64,000 bases of DNA from Calliphora vicina (Eukaryota; Arthropoda; Insecta; Diptera; Calliphoridae), in assembly GCF_958450345.1 (NCBI RefSeq), contig NC_088780.1, positions 47,918,033 to 47,982,032 of the forward strand, given 5' to 3'. Positions 20,996-32,182 of the stretch are shown one piece after another. Under the pieces are notes generated by a model, which searched no databases, was not told the origin of the DNA, and was given only the letters and a program-made list of their open reading frames with translations. Within the stretch, counting starts at the first letter, position 1. Each line of letters starts with the position of its first letter. The translations under genes were made by a program, and so were the position numbers.

Positions 20996-21611
20996 AAAGT
21001 ACCATAAAATAGACTTGTAATAGAAAATTTTATAAAATTAACGAAACTAACAATATATTAATAAAATGTCAATAAAAATCTATGAGTTTTTTTATCTTTT
21101 GGCTGATGATGTTCCAATGGTACCAGGTCCCTTTCGAATCCTTGCAGGTCCTCCACAAAGTTAAGATTTTGCATCAAATAAAATAAAACTAAATTTTTTG
21201 TTTTAAATCATCCTAAGTAAAATAAGTTTTTGAAATAAATAAATGTTTTATAATGACAAATAATCACAGTTAAGAAGAACTGCGTTTGAACCGTATATAT
21301 CCTTTTTTGGGACAGAAAGCCGTGGTGATAATAAATTTTTAAAATTATAAAATATTTAATTAAAAAAAAATGTGGCTTACATTTTTTGGTTGAAATTTAT
21401 TGAATAAACCTATAATTAAAACTAGTAACATATATTTAGTAACATATTTATACTCCATTCCATTTGACTGAAATAATAATTTTGAAATTTTTACAAAATA
21501 ATATGGACTCATTACTTTTGCATATTTACAGTTATTTAATATTAACTACTAAAAACCAAAAATATTAAAGCTATGTAAACATTATTGGACATTTCATGTT
21601 TTCTTCACATG

Positions 21612-21715
21612 TATCTCGGTTAACCGGTTTAATCGGTTTTTTTCGATGTGGATTAACCTAAAAACCGGTTTTCTAAAAAAGGCCAATTTTCGATTAACTG
21701 ACAAACCGGTTTTTT
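21612..21715. repeat. Cluster of AACCGGTT-type motifs, right
   Basis: CGGTTAACCGGTTTAATCGG, AAAACCGGTTTTC and ACAAACCGGTTTTTT mirror the cluster at 19926-20045. Confidence 0.5.
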
Positions 21716-22270
21716 GACAAAGTCTCTTTTCACGATCCTGCGGTGTTTGTCTTCAAAACATAAACTCGAATAATCTTCAAGCCAATCAGATCAGTCAGTT
21801 AGCAATAGCAGATTTAATTCCAACATCTTATGATTGTGCATTATTGATGCCATATTTACAATCTTATTTTCTTTCCATACCACTTTCTATTCTATAAAAT
21901 ATTCCAACATATTCATCGCAATCCCATCGATTGAAAATTTTGCTTTAATTTACGTTGCCTAAAGCGGTCTTCTTCAAATTATACTTCATTTTAGATACAT
22001 AGATTTGTTCATCACTCACTTGTGAAAGCAATTATTGTTAAGATAACAATTGTAATTGACAAATTTGAATTATTTGACTGCCTTCTTCTCACATACCATA
22101 CCAACGTACGTGTAATAAATATTAATGATAACTAAATAATATTACTTATACGTTTGTGTTAACAAGTGTGGTAATTTAGAACACAGTAGCTCAGAAAAAT
22201 AATAAAATGAGGATAAATGCTGGAAATAAGAATAACACCAGGAATAGTGAAATTCATCTTGCTTAATTTT

Positions 22271-22650
22271 TAGCCATAGATAAATATACATAGATCAAAG
22301 ACCTAACTCAGTTGTTAAAAATCTAAGTGGTGAGAATGTATTAGAAAAAATTCTATGTGAAAATAAAATCAAAACTCGTATGTGTGATTATTTGAGTAAT
22401 TTTATCGTTTGAGTTTTTCTTTATTGTTTCCACTCTATGTGTATTTCTCTATAGTTTTAGCCATAGAGAAATATACATAGAGTGGAAACTCTGCTGTCGA
22501 AGACCTAACTCAGTTGTCAAAATCATAATTGGTGAGAATGTATTAGTAAAAAAAAATATGTGAAAACAAATACAACACTCGCATGTGTAACTGTTTTGAG
22601 TTGGATTATTTTTTCTTGTTTCCGCTCTATGTCTATTCTCTATGGTTTTA
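22271..22650. mobile_element. Two tandem MITE-like units joined by a hairpin
   Basis: Each unit (about 22271-22459 and 22460-22650) begins TAGCCATAGA(T/G)AAATATACA, contains AGACCTAACTCAGTTGT and GGTGAGAATGTATTAG, and ends CTCTATGT(G)TATT(T)CTCTAT. The ends of each unit are inverted repeats. At the joint the right end of unit 1 and the left end of unit 2 form a 28-29 bp stem (22426-22454 with 22462-22489, about one mismatch). Confidence 0.7.
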
Positions 22651-24080
22651 GAAATTTATCACAAAATATTACAATTGGCTGGCAACTCTAGATAAAATGA
22701 AGATAACCAAATAAAAATCGTTTTAAAAACTGAAAAAAAAAATTTTTTTGCAGCTCACAAAAGTCATGTAAAGTCAAAACTTTAAACTGAAAAGTAGCAG
22801 TGGCAAACGCTTTTTTGGTGGGTGCTGTCATTTAACATCCACGACGACAAAAACAAACAAATATTTTTACATCCGAACAACAAAAACGACAAAAGCATAG
22901 ACAACCAGACAAAAAGATACAAAAATATACTAAGAGAGAGAGAAAAAAAACCACATCATGCCGCACATGCCTAGACTTTGATAAATACCAAAGCGTTTGA
23001 ATAATGAAGGCTTTTTGGCGGCTGCAAGCGGCATCAATCTGTCAACATGCTCGTATGCATACACATAAGCCAAATAAAAACTAACAAAAAATAAAACCTT
23101 CCTTTAATCAAATAAAACTTCAGAAAATTGCAAACATACACATGTATTGAATTGTACGAATAGGTATTGTATTGTATTAGTATGATGGTGGTAACATCCA
23201 TCCATCTAACCCATGCATCATAGGAGTACACTGCTGTGTACTCCTATGCATTGGATACATTTGATACATTCATAAAGGAAAAAACACACAAAGTGCGCGT
23301 GCTGACTCCATATGAGATCGATTGTTTTAGGCTTCTGCACATTTTGTTGCTCATGTCAAAGAAACAAAATTTATTTTTATGTTTCTTTGAGTATGTATTT
23401 AGGTATGTAGGCTGTTTGTTTGTTTATATTTTTTGGGTTGTTTTAATCAAACGTATTTTTTTTTATCAAACTAAAACACACTCACTCACACACGTATTGT
23501 TTAGTGGTTTGAATTTTCAAAAATCGCGTGTCTGTTTTTTTTATTCAGTATTTCAGCTTTTAACTATTTTTTTTTGTTTCTTGAATCCTACGTCAGTCAT
23601 GCTGGGTGTTCAGGATATTGTGAGTTTATCAGTTTGTTGGTAACATTGTTAGGAATTTATAGATCAAGTAATAGTTCAAGATTTTTAACATTTTTCAAAA
23701 AGTCATGACATGTTTGAAACTTTTACCAACCCCCGTGGCGTTAAATCATAGGTATAGAGTTGTCAGTGCGTCCAAAAAATATTTAATATAGATCCTCAGT
23801 GATTACTTAGATGTAGTGATTGGTGCTAAGACGTACGTCCTAATATTGTATATGAATTAAAGTCTCTAAAGATGGAGACTTAAGTCATTATTAAAACCCC
23901 TAGAAAGCGAACTAAACACCCAAATCAAAGATGAACTTAGTACCTAATTTTTAAATATCATAATGACAAACAATCAAATCTAGAAATGAAATTATCGCCT
24001 GAATTGTTAAGGTATTCCTTTGGGGATATGAAATCACAAATTTGTTTGGTGTATAGCCAAGGATAACGAACACCCAAAAA
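22651..24080. other. AT-rich stretch, no gene recognised
   Basis: The 135-codon frame at 23236-23643 is Phe/Leu/Val-rich, has no recognised domain and lies in T-rich sequence; I treat it as chance. A short perfect hairpin lies at 23220-23247. Confidence 0.4.
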
Positions 24081-24468
24081 TCTATATAAATAAAAATCAA
24101 ATGTCGTTCGTTGGTAAATGCATCAGTTGAGAACAGATGGACCGATTTGGACCATTTTTTTTAAATGGTTCTTACGGAAAGCAAAATAGACTATGCCCAT
24201 TTTTTCGATTTATCTAAAATCGGAAAACGGCTGCAGAGATATGGTTAATCTTTTTTTAAATATTCTTGGCAATCCAATTTAATTTTTTACTGAATGAAAA
24301 ATTGACAGCACCTACTGTTACGCCCATTTTTTTTCGATATATCCTAAATTGCAGAATGCTTGGACAGTTTTGGGTAATTTTTTTTTAAAATGTTCGCAAT
24401 AGTCCACAAAACTGTTTTACAAAAAGAAAAATTTTCCACTCCGCATTGTTTTCGATAATTATCTCAAC

Positions 24469-25860
24469 ATGCTTCCCATCAAACCGACGGATTTGTGGAG
24501 CAAATACAAAGATGTAGCTACAGACAAGCATAACGCTTCGCAGTTTGTATTTGTTTTTAAAAAAAAAAATGTCATGTGTGATGATATTTTTCATCAGATG
24601 CGTCTTAGAACATCAAATTCAAATTTGCAACTGAGCGAGGAAATTTACAACTATGCTTTGATATTAGTTGAGGACATGTGATTGATGATGTCGATCAAGG
24701 TATTATCTGATGTACGACGCATTTAATCAAGAGTTGCGAAGCGAAAAACAATATGATTGCGACCTTGAGGGAATCAGTTCGAATAAACGTTCCACTTTTG
24801 AATCGAAAACAAAAATATGCGTACAATACTCTTATGAAAGTTGTGAAATATGGAACTGGAGGGATTTTATTTGTTGGACTCTCCCAGTGGAACTGGAACA
24901 ACTTTTTGGATCGCGTTGATTTCGACAACTATACGTTCACAGAATGATATTGCACTTGCTTCATCAAGAATTGCAACTACTTTGTTGGAAGGCTATCGAA
25001 CTACTCATTCAGCACTCAGGTTGCCATTGAATAAGCAAGTCAATGAAAATCCAACACGCATCATATCCAAGAACAGTGTGATGGCCAAAGTTATGCAGCA
25101 AAGCTATGTGCATAAAAAGTCTTTGGAGGCATTAGAAAAACGTTGCAAGAGCTACAAAACAATCAAAGCCGGTTTGGTGGTGAGATCTTTCTGTTGGCAG
25201 GTGATTTTCGGCAAACGGTCAACGCCAGATGTTGAACTTTGTGGAAAAATTCTAATTTACACTCCGATTTGTAAGCACTTCTTTTAAAATATCCGAAAGT
25301 ACAAGTCATGCTTTCAAATTAAGTCCTGTCGGGCAACCAATATCGCAAACTACATTGGCTTCATGCCCATCTTTAAAGTTGAAGTCCAAATGTACCACAT
25401 AATTGGATCATTGCTTCCACTTCCCAATGATGATGCAAAGTTTCTTCGACTTTATTTCACTGGAAATGAAGGTAAAGAAGCCGAATGCTATCAACGAACA
25501 TACGTGTGCATTTTCTGCAAGAGCCTTTTGCCGAAACATTCGCAAAGCAATTGTTGGAGATCGGAAATGGAAAAATTCCAATTGATCCCGCCACAAATGA
25601 GATTTCGTTTCCTCCTAAATTTTTCCAAATGCAAACGAATATTCAAGCCTTTGTTGACAAAGTATTTCTAAGTCTTACAACCAACAATCTAAATGAGCAA
25701 ATTCAATTGAAACTACCTGGAGAAATAGTGTAATACAAATCAATTGACACAGTAATGAACGAAGATCAACCCGTCAATTATTCTACTGAATTTTTGAGTT
25801 CATTGGAACCAGCCGAAATGCCACCACATGTATTAAAGGTTGGATCACCGACTTTGTCCG
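24469..25860 (+). pseudogene. Helitron PIF1-like helicase remnant
   Basis: Codes in broken frames for the helicase half of a Helitron RepHel protein. Segments in order: LWSKYKDVATDKHN and YNYALILVEDM (pre-helicase), LNRKQKYAYNTLMKVVKYG, LLDSPSGTGTTFWI (Walker A, with GKT changed to GTT), IALASSRIATTLLEGYRTTHSAL, LPLNKQVNENPT, HKKSLEAL, KQLLEIGNGKIPIDPAT, and NYSTEFLSSLEPAEMPPHVLK with VGSPTL. At least four frame changes and the altered Walker lysine show it is dead. C-terminal helicase motifs after VGSP are missing where the inverted-repeat elements begin. Confidence 0.9.
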
Positions 25861-25866
25861 ACACTG

Positions 25867-26773
25867 CACAGTGGGGCAGAATCGAAATTTTTTGGACCGA
25901 TCCGGATAAAATTTTACATGGGCGTAGCCAACGAGTATTCGAGTTTAAGTTATTAAAATGGACCATACAAATGTGCCATTTTTTTGTTTCCCCATCCGAT
26001 TTCAAAGATTTTAACATTTTTGAAAAGCGCTCGGATTCAAAAATATGACACTTTAAAACTCTGTCCTTCAAAAATATTGCACTTTTTCATACTAAAAAAT
26101 TTGTATAAATTTTTTTAATATTTTATTCAACACAAGTCATTGGTTCTGACTCAGACACATTAAGAAAATTTATACAAATTGTTTAGTATGAAAAAGTGCA
26201 ATATTTTTGAATATAATTGAGAAATTTGAAAAATTAACTTATCTAAACAAAAACATATAGCTCGGAATAAATGTGGATCAAATTGTTCCTAATATTTGCA
26301 ATCCTATAAAAATTTTGATATAAATTTTAGTTTTAGAAACTCAATGAATATGTAATAAAATCTTTATTTATTAACGAAACTTAATGAAATTTTCAACGTT
26401 TATTAAGTTTGTCATTCTAAATAACAAGGTGTAAAAAAACTTGTCAACATGTCAAAGGGAATCCCGCAATTTCTAAAAATTTTAGCGAAAATCCCAAAAA
26501 TGATATTTTTTGCAATTTTGCCTATAGGGTCCACATTTCCTTCGGGGTTTTCAAAGCTGCTTTTTGTTTTCTGATCCCAGCTTTGGGATTTTAGAACATG
26601 TGGCCCAAAGTTGAATTTTTGATAAAATATAGGTCAAATAACCATAAAATTGTTATATGTTCTTAAAGAAAGTTTTTTTTTTAATTAAAAAAGAGTTAAG
26701 TCGCCTTTTCGCCCAAAAACAAGCAAAAATCAACTATTTTTTGAATACTAAAATTGAAAATCGTTCCACTGTG
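25867..26773 (+). mobile_element. Inverted-repeat element 1, CACAGTG ends
   Basis: Starts CACAGTGGGGCAGAAT and ends CCACTGTG. It is flanked by CACTG at 25862-25866 and 26774-26778. No coding capacity. Internal blocks such as AATTAACTTATCTAAACAAA, CGGAATAAATGTGGATCAA and TTTGCAATCCTATAAAAATT recur in element 2. Because TGCA also precedes and follows the ends, the exact boundary (TGCACAGTGG or CACAGTGG) is uncertain. Class unknown; a Transib-type element is one possibility because of the heptamer-like end and 5-bp repeat. Confidence 0.65.
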
Positions 26774-26778
26774 CACTG

Positions 26779-27462
26779 CATAGTGGGGAAGAATGAAATT
26801 ATTTTGGAAATTAATCTGGCATTTCTAAAGGGCTAGTCCGATCAAGATAAAATTTAACGTGGGCGTAGACAAAGAGTATTCGAGCTTACTAAAATGAAGC
26901 CTATAAATGCTCCAGGGTCGAAGCCTATAAATGCTCCAGGGTACCCTCGACATGTAACTATATATCTCTTATAATTTCCGCGTTATAGGCATTTAAAAGT
27001 TGCAATTTTAAAATTTCAAGTCAATAACTCAAGTGCAATATTTTTGAAGGACGGAGTTTTAAGGTGGCATATTTTTGAATCTAATTGAGATATTGGCTTG
27101 AAATTTTTTCTGTAAGACCAAAAATTAACTTATCTAAACAAAAAGAAAATAGTTCGGAATAAATGTAGATCAAATTGTTCCTCATATTTGCAATCCTATT
27201 AAAATTTTGATACAAATTATAGTTTTAGAAACTCGATGAAATTTTCAACTTTTTTTAATTTATCATTCTAAATAATAAAATGTAAAAAAAAACTAGTCAA
27301 AATATCATAGGGAATCTCGCAAGTCATAAAATTTGGAGTGAAAATCACGAAAATTGTATTTTTAGTAATTTTGCCCAACAACTTAAGCTCCAATACTCCT
27401 CTGGACCAGCCGTTTAGAAATGCCAGATTTATTTCCAAAAATTATTATTCTGCCCCACTGTG
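26779..27462 (+). mobile_element. Inverted-repeat element 2, adjacent related copy
   Basis: Starts CATAGTGGGGAAGAAT and ends ATTCTGCCCCACTGTG; flanks are CACTG (26774-26778) and CACCG (27463-27467). It is in the same orientation as element 1 and shares long blocks (CGGAATAAATGTAGATCAAA, TTTGCAATCCTATTAAAATT). The two copies abut through one shared CACTG. Confidence 0.65.
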
Positions 27463-27545
27463 CACCGTATATTAAAATCGATATCGAGATGCAATATAAA
27501 ACAGATGTTTTCTATGTTCCAGCAATGCGGATCGTGTTCAGCTAG

Positions 27546-29699
27546 TAAGTTATTAATAACAAAAGCCAAAGGATATCCCATCTATTGTAAATACTGAATA
27601 TTTAAATCTTACACTCAATATAGTTATATTAAAACACTACCAAGTTTTAGAAACGTATTGCAAATTTTGTGCAAAATATGGAACTTTTACGTTTTAGGGC
27701 ATCTGGAAGGTAATATGAGTCCTTGAGCTAAATTTTTTAAAACATCGCACTCTTCTTCAATATTTAATTTTATAACAGTGTGCTAACTTTCGTAGACCTA
27801 TGAAATTTTTGTTCAATTGATATTGATACATGTGCCATACACTTCTATTTATATAATTCAGGTTTATGTCTCATTTTGTGAAATTTGTAGGGCATTATAA
27901 CAATGCACTTTAACACATCAATGGATTTTCTTACATAGTTTTTGTTTGATTTTATATGACGATTTACCCAAGAGGTTCTATGACTCTAAAATATAAATAC
28001 TGTGACTTTTTTGTGTGTGTTTCTATTTTGTATCGTGTGGGTTGCATGCTGTTTGAATTTTTCGTCAAAGTGGGAAACACACACACAAACCCAGAAAAAA
28101 AGAGTTGGCAACAAAAGTTGCAATCAATTAAACGCAAATACCACGCGTGTTTTATTTTGTCTTTACTTTATCACTGCATAATGCGATGACTTACCTTTAG
28201 CAAGGCCGCCTAAAAGTTTTATTTTCTTTAAATTCGTTTTTTGTGTAATTTTTCAAATGATTTTTTTCCCTCTCATTCACTGTTAAATTCTCGATTTGTT
28301 TGTCTTAAGCTGTGACAAAGACTGAGTGTGACCACCCAAAATGTTTGTGTTTGGCAATTTTCCTCATAATCTAGGAGTACTCATTCGTACGAGTAGTTGT
28401 TGCTGTTGTTGTTTTCTCCAATGCCAACCAACCAACCAACCAACCAGCTTACCTTCTGACTGGCATTTTTTCATTTGACTTAACTCTGGTTTTTTGTGAA
28501 TTTTCTTTTCTAAGCTTTAAAAAATAGCGAAATGTGAGGACAAAAAAATTAAAGAAGTAGAAAAAAAAGATCATGCTTTATTGATGTGACATGTTTGAGG
28601 TTTCGTGAAGGATTTTTTTGTGAGCATGATTTCATTTTGATTCGTAACAGAAACATTTTTAATTCGTGCGGTTTTGTTTAATGTTACACCCACGTCAGTT
28701 TGTTAAGTTTTTTTTGTTTGTTTGTTTTTGTTCAGGCGACTTTGTGTAGTAGAGATATTTTTCAACTTAAATGGTATTAAATGAAATTATGTCCTAAAGA
28801 CCTACATATGTATTGTATATAGATTGATGAACAAATGATAACTAAGTATATAATGTTCGAGAAACAAAAACATGATGATAAGGTAATTCTTCGAAGCATT
28901 AACAGATTATTGACACACGAATCTCCATAACTTTCATATTAATGGAAGAAGGATCCGTACTAAAGAATTCAGTTAAAAGTTTAATATACAGCCTTTGCTA
29001 CCCTTGATCAGAATTTACTGACACCACTCAATGCGATCAATAAACAAGAGCAACACCAGATTCTAATGAAATGGGTAATATAGGTGACACAATCTATCTG
29101 GCGATCGTTCAGAATGTGTTTTCACATAAATTAAAGCTGAACATTTACCAACAAGCTGATGAACAGATTTAACCTTTCCGATTTCCCAGGAGCTGTGACA
29201 ATAACTGTTGGTGTGAATGCTAAGCCCGCTTAAATGCTTACCGGTCACCCATTGAATCGATAACAGTAGCATTATCCAAAAAACGAGCTTCCAGTTGTAT
29301 AGTGCGTTTCAAATGTAAACTTTGAATTGTTTCATTCTGTGCCATCTATTGTCAGCCATGTGAAGATAGTGTGAAGATTTCGCTTTTAAAAATTCCAAGT
29401 GGTATCGCAACAGATACTGCATCTGAAACTTTTAATGCCAACTCGCCTACATTCTCTAGCCTCCAAATAAGGGTGATGTCATATAGTCTAGCTAAGAAAG
29501 GTGATGTGCTATGCATTATACATAGATTATGTGCTAGTTCTCTCATGAATGTTCCTTTTGAGTAGAACTTATCAGGTCTCTTTTATGTTCAAATTCCCAG
29601 CCTAATCTCTATGGTTCATCACGGAAGACCTTTTTACCATTTATCATGTCGCTTCCTTCCTTTGTGTTTTGAATTTCGATTTAGGAACAAGAGAAAAAT
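27546..29699. other. No gene recognised
   Basis: Mostly AT-rich sequence. (AACC)n microsatellite at about 28424-28447. Minus-strand frames at 29063-29272 and 29352-29546 have less biased composition but no recognised similarity; they may be part of the decayed LINE that follows. Confidence 0.35.
28424..28447. repeat. (AACC)n microsatellite
   Basis: About six tandem AACC units within CCAACCAACCAACCAACC. Confidence 0.8.
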
Positions 29700-30420
29700 A
29701 TGCAAGATACTTGCGTATCCATTACGCAAGTATCACGCAAGTATCTTGCACGTCTGTTTCAGCGCCGCCATTCGTTGATACTGTACTAACTAGATAGCAG
29801 AAGCTTTCTACGTATTCAACTGCTTGGCCTTATAGCATGATGTTATCAGTGCTAATCTTTCCAAATCTTCAACTTTTGCTTGCATATTGGAGATCTTGTG
29901 CGAGAGTAGACAAATATCATCCACGTAATCCAAATTCTCGAGTTAACGTAAGACGCTCCATGCTATTCCTTTTCTCTCTGAACAGACTTCGCTCATGATG
30001 TCATCTAGCACCTATAGCGAATAGAAGGAGTGATAGGACATTCTTGTTTTACTCCAGCATTTGTAAGAAATGGTTGACTTATATTTCCGTTATGAAGAAC
30101 TGATAAAGATCAGATGTGGTTTCGATGTCAACCCGAAGAATTTCAGCTGGTATTCCATCTTCGCCTGCTGTCGGTTATTTCCTAACTTCCCGATGACCTT
30201 CTCTATCTTATACTGGGGGGCTGCTTGATATTCTTAGGATATTTTCTGAAGAGCTGTTGTTTTCAATTTCGTTGTTATCAGTAGTTCCATCGGTGGTGAC
30301 GTTAATTTCATCGAAATGTTCTCCCCATCTTTGTGTCTATGCACCAGCCACTACAATCAGCGACTGGTTCGATCCTGTTACACATTCGATTGATGAGACA
30401 GTTTATCATCTGGTGTACAC
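29700..30420 (-). pseudogene. RTE-type LINE, reverse transcriptase part
   Basis: Minus strand, broken frames: QRWGEHFDEINVTTDG near 30340, AGEDGIPAEILRVDIETTS near 30150, TNAGVKQECPI (motif B, near 30050), LRG-YLSTLAQDLQYASKS (motif C region, catalytic YADD lost) near 29920, and AVEYVESFCYLVSTVSTNGG near 29790. This order matches endonuclease-RT proteins of the RTE clade. Many stops. A 16-bp inverted repeat at 29701-29750 sits at its 3' side. Confidence 0.75.
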
Positions 30421-30545
30421 TTTGAGTCATTGATTGTTGTTGTTGTTTAACCTGCAGCTTTAGTTCCTTTCTTTGAGAAACCTGGTTACAAGCGTCGTCT
30501 GATATGCAAGCTTTATGTCTGCGACTCTGTTATATATTAAGTGCA

Positions 30546-30944
30546 CTGGAGACGATCAAATAAACACATCAATCACATAGTTGTGTGCGCGCAGTCGTTC
30601 TTTTTCGGCTATACGTACACGTTGTTGGCAATGATTGATGAAAATCAAAAACTTTTGATTTTTTAATTTGACGACTGATTATTTGATCGTCTCCTGTTGT
30701 GATTGACAATCAAATTTTATTTTCTTTTCGTTTGCCGTGCACGGATGAAAAAATATTCATATTATTAAAAATTATTATTATTATTAAAAAAACCTCGTTA
30801 CTTCGAGATTTTTGGTAATAATGGAAAAGTGCGTCCAAATACAAATGGTGATTAACGTATTTATTTGTACGTCTCCTTTAAAGCTTCAAGCATACGACAC
30901 TCACACATATGCACTGATTGACGGGTTTATTTGATCGTCTCCAG
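30546..30944. mobile_element. Inverted-repeat element inside the RTE-type LINE
   Basis: Perfect 20-bp terminal inverted repeat, CTGGAGACGATCAAATAAAC at 30546-30565, complemented at 30925-30944. The flanks (TGCA on the left, GGCA on the right) may be a degraded target duplication. An internal TTGATCGTCTCC copy lies near 30695. Noncoding. Confidence 0.7.
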
Positions 30945-30959
30945 GGCACTTTACTGTGA

Positions 30960-31393
30960 TATCTTTTCATGAGTGGTGTTGGTTTATTTGAAGCTGTTCA
31001 CGAATTCCAGCCGCTAACGTGCTCTTAGTATCGTTATCCTGGAGTTGTAGGTAGAGCCGTTTTCGTCTTGTGTACCTGATTGTTCTTCTTGATTTCGCCT
31101 GTGATGAACTCATGATCAATACCGATGTCAGCACTTCTTCTGTTTCTGACATCCATTAAGGAGCTTCTACGCTTATATGATCAATCTGATTGCTTGAGTT
31201 GTCATTAGGTGATGTCCACGTATATTTGTATATCTCCTTATGCGGAAAATGGAGCCATCTATGACAAGTTGAAATCTCTGGAATAGTTAAATTAACCGCT
31301 CTCCATTGCTATTTCTAACTCCACAGCCGTGCGTACCGAGGGTAGTGATGATGTTGGTGTTGTCACTACATATCTTCGCGTTGAAGTCTCATT
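30960..31393 (-). pseudogene. RTE-type LINE, endonuclease part
   Basis: Minus strand: DFNAKICSDNTN, GTHGCGVRNSNGERL, LVIDGSIFRIRRYTNI and a frame-shifted DHEFITGEIKKNNQ, which follow the apurinic endonuclease domain of RTE-clade elements (DFNAKVG, GxGxxNENGERL, HKxTW, SDHHLV). The 61-codon frame at 30967-31152 is the linker behind it. The domain ends at 31393 where a DINE-like element begins. Confidence 0.8.
31179..31392. repeat. Left arm of inverted duplication (endonuclease segment)
   Basis: About 214 bp that recur in reverse complement at 34981-35193 with few differences (for example TGATGATGTTGGTGTTGTCA here, its complement there). The matching sequence ends at CAGATTGATC in both arms. 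Confidence 0.85.
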
Positions 31394-32098
31394 ATACACT
31401 ACACCACCACAGTGGGGAGGGTATTATGCGTTTGTGCAGATGTTTGTAACGCCCAAAAATATTAAAGTATACCGAACGACTTAGAATCACTTTTTGAGTC
31501 GATTAAACGATGTCCGTCCGTCCGTCTGTCTGGTTGGCTGGTTGGCTGGTTGGCTCGCTGGCTGTCCATTCAAACCTTGTGCGCAGAGTACAGGTCGCAA
31601 ATTTTGAAGATATTTCGATCAAATTTGGTACATATTATTTTTTCGGCCCAAGGACCAAGCTAATTGCAACTGGCTGAAATCGGTCCATTATTTCACCTAG
31701 CCCCCATACAAATGTCCTTCCGAAATAGGACTTTATCGGTCATAAAGTTTAATTTATAAATGTTTCTCCACAAATTGCGCTCCAAATAAGTTTTATATAT
31801 ACAAAATTCATGTCGCCAAATTTTGTTACGATCGGTTCATAATTAGTCATAGCTCCCATATAGACCCGCTTCCGAAAATCACTTAAAGTGCATAAATCGC
31901 TTAAAAATGTTGGTATACTCACAAAATTCAACATAGTATACTTTCATATAGACATAAATCACACGACCTAATTTTATGGTGATCGGTCCATAATTGGTCA
32001 TAGCCCCCATATAAGGCCCACTTCCGTAAATCACTCAAAAATATAAATTATTGAAATTTTAAAAGAAAAATGTTTTTGCTATTTTACTTAGTTTAGTG
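31393..32098 (-). mobile_element. DINE-1-like element, family A (copy A3)
   Basis: Minus-strand copy from the terminal hairpin (TACACTACACCACCACAGTG) through the CCGTCCGTCCGTCTGTC and GGTTGGCT microsatellites to TTTTACTTAGTTTAG. The last 45 bp with AACAAGTAAG are missing. Confidence 0.85.
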
Positions 32099-32182
32099 CC
32101 ATGGTAGGCGTTCATATTGTTGAGGTTACGATGATTTTCGTCAAACAACCCGAATGTGAACAAAAGAGCGTAATAGAGCGTA

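Larger units (their letters stand above)
24081..27545 (+). mobile_element. Helitron, internally deleted and decayed
   Basis: Rolling-circle transposon. The 5' end is TCTATATAAATAAAAATC after an A (24080), the usual 5'-TC start. The 3' end is GTGTTCAGCTAG (CTAG at 27542-27545) followed by T, so insertion was between A and T as in Helitrons. Helicase remnants fill 24469-25860. The Rep/HUH domain is missing: only about 400 bp separate the 5' end from the pre-helicase region. Two inverted-repeat elements (25867-27462) interrupt the helicase end. It cannot be autonomous. Confidence 0.8.

Noticed and set aside
23236..23643. 135-codon open frame
   Set aside because: Low-complexity, T-rich, no domain, no codon signal; expected by chance in such DNA.
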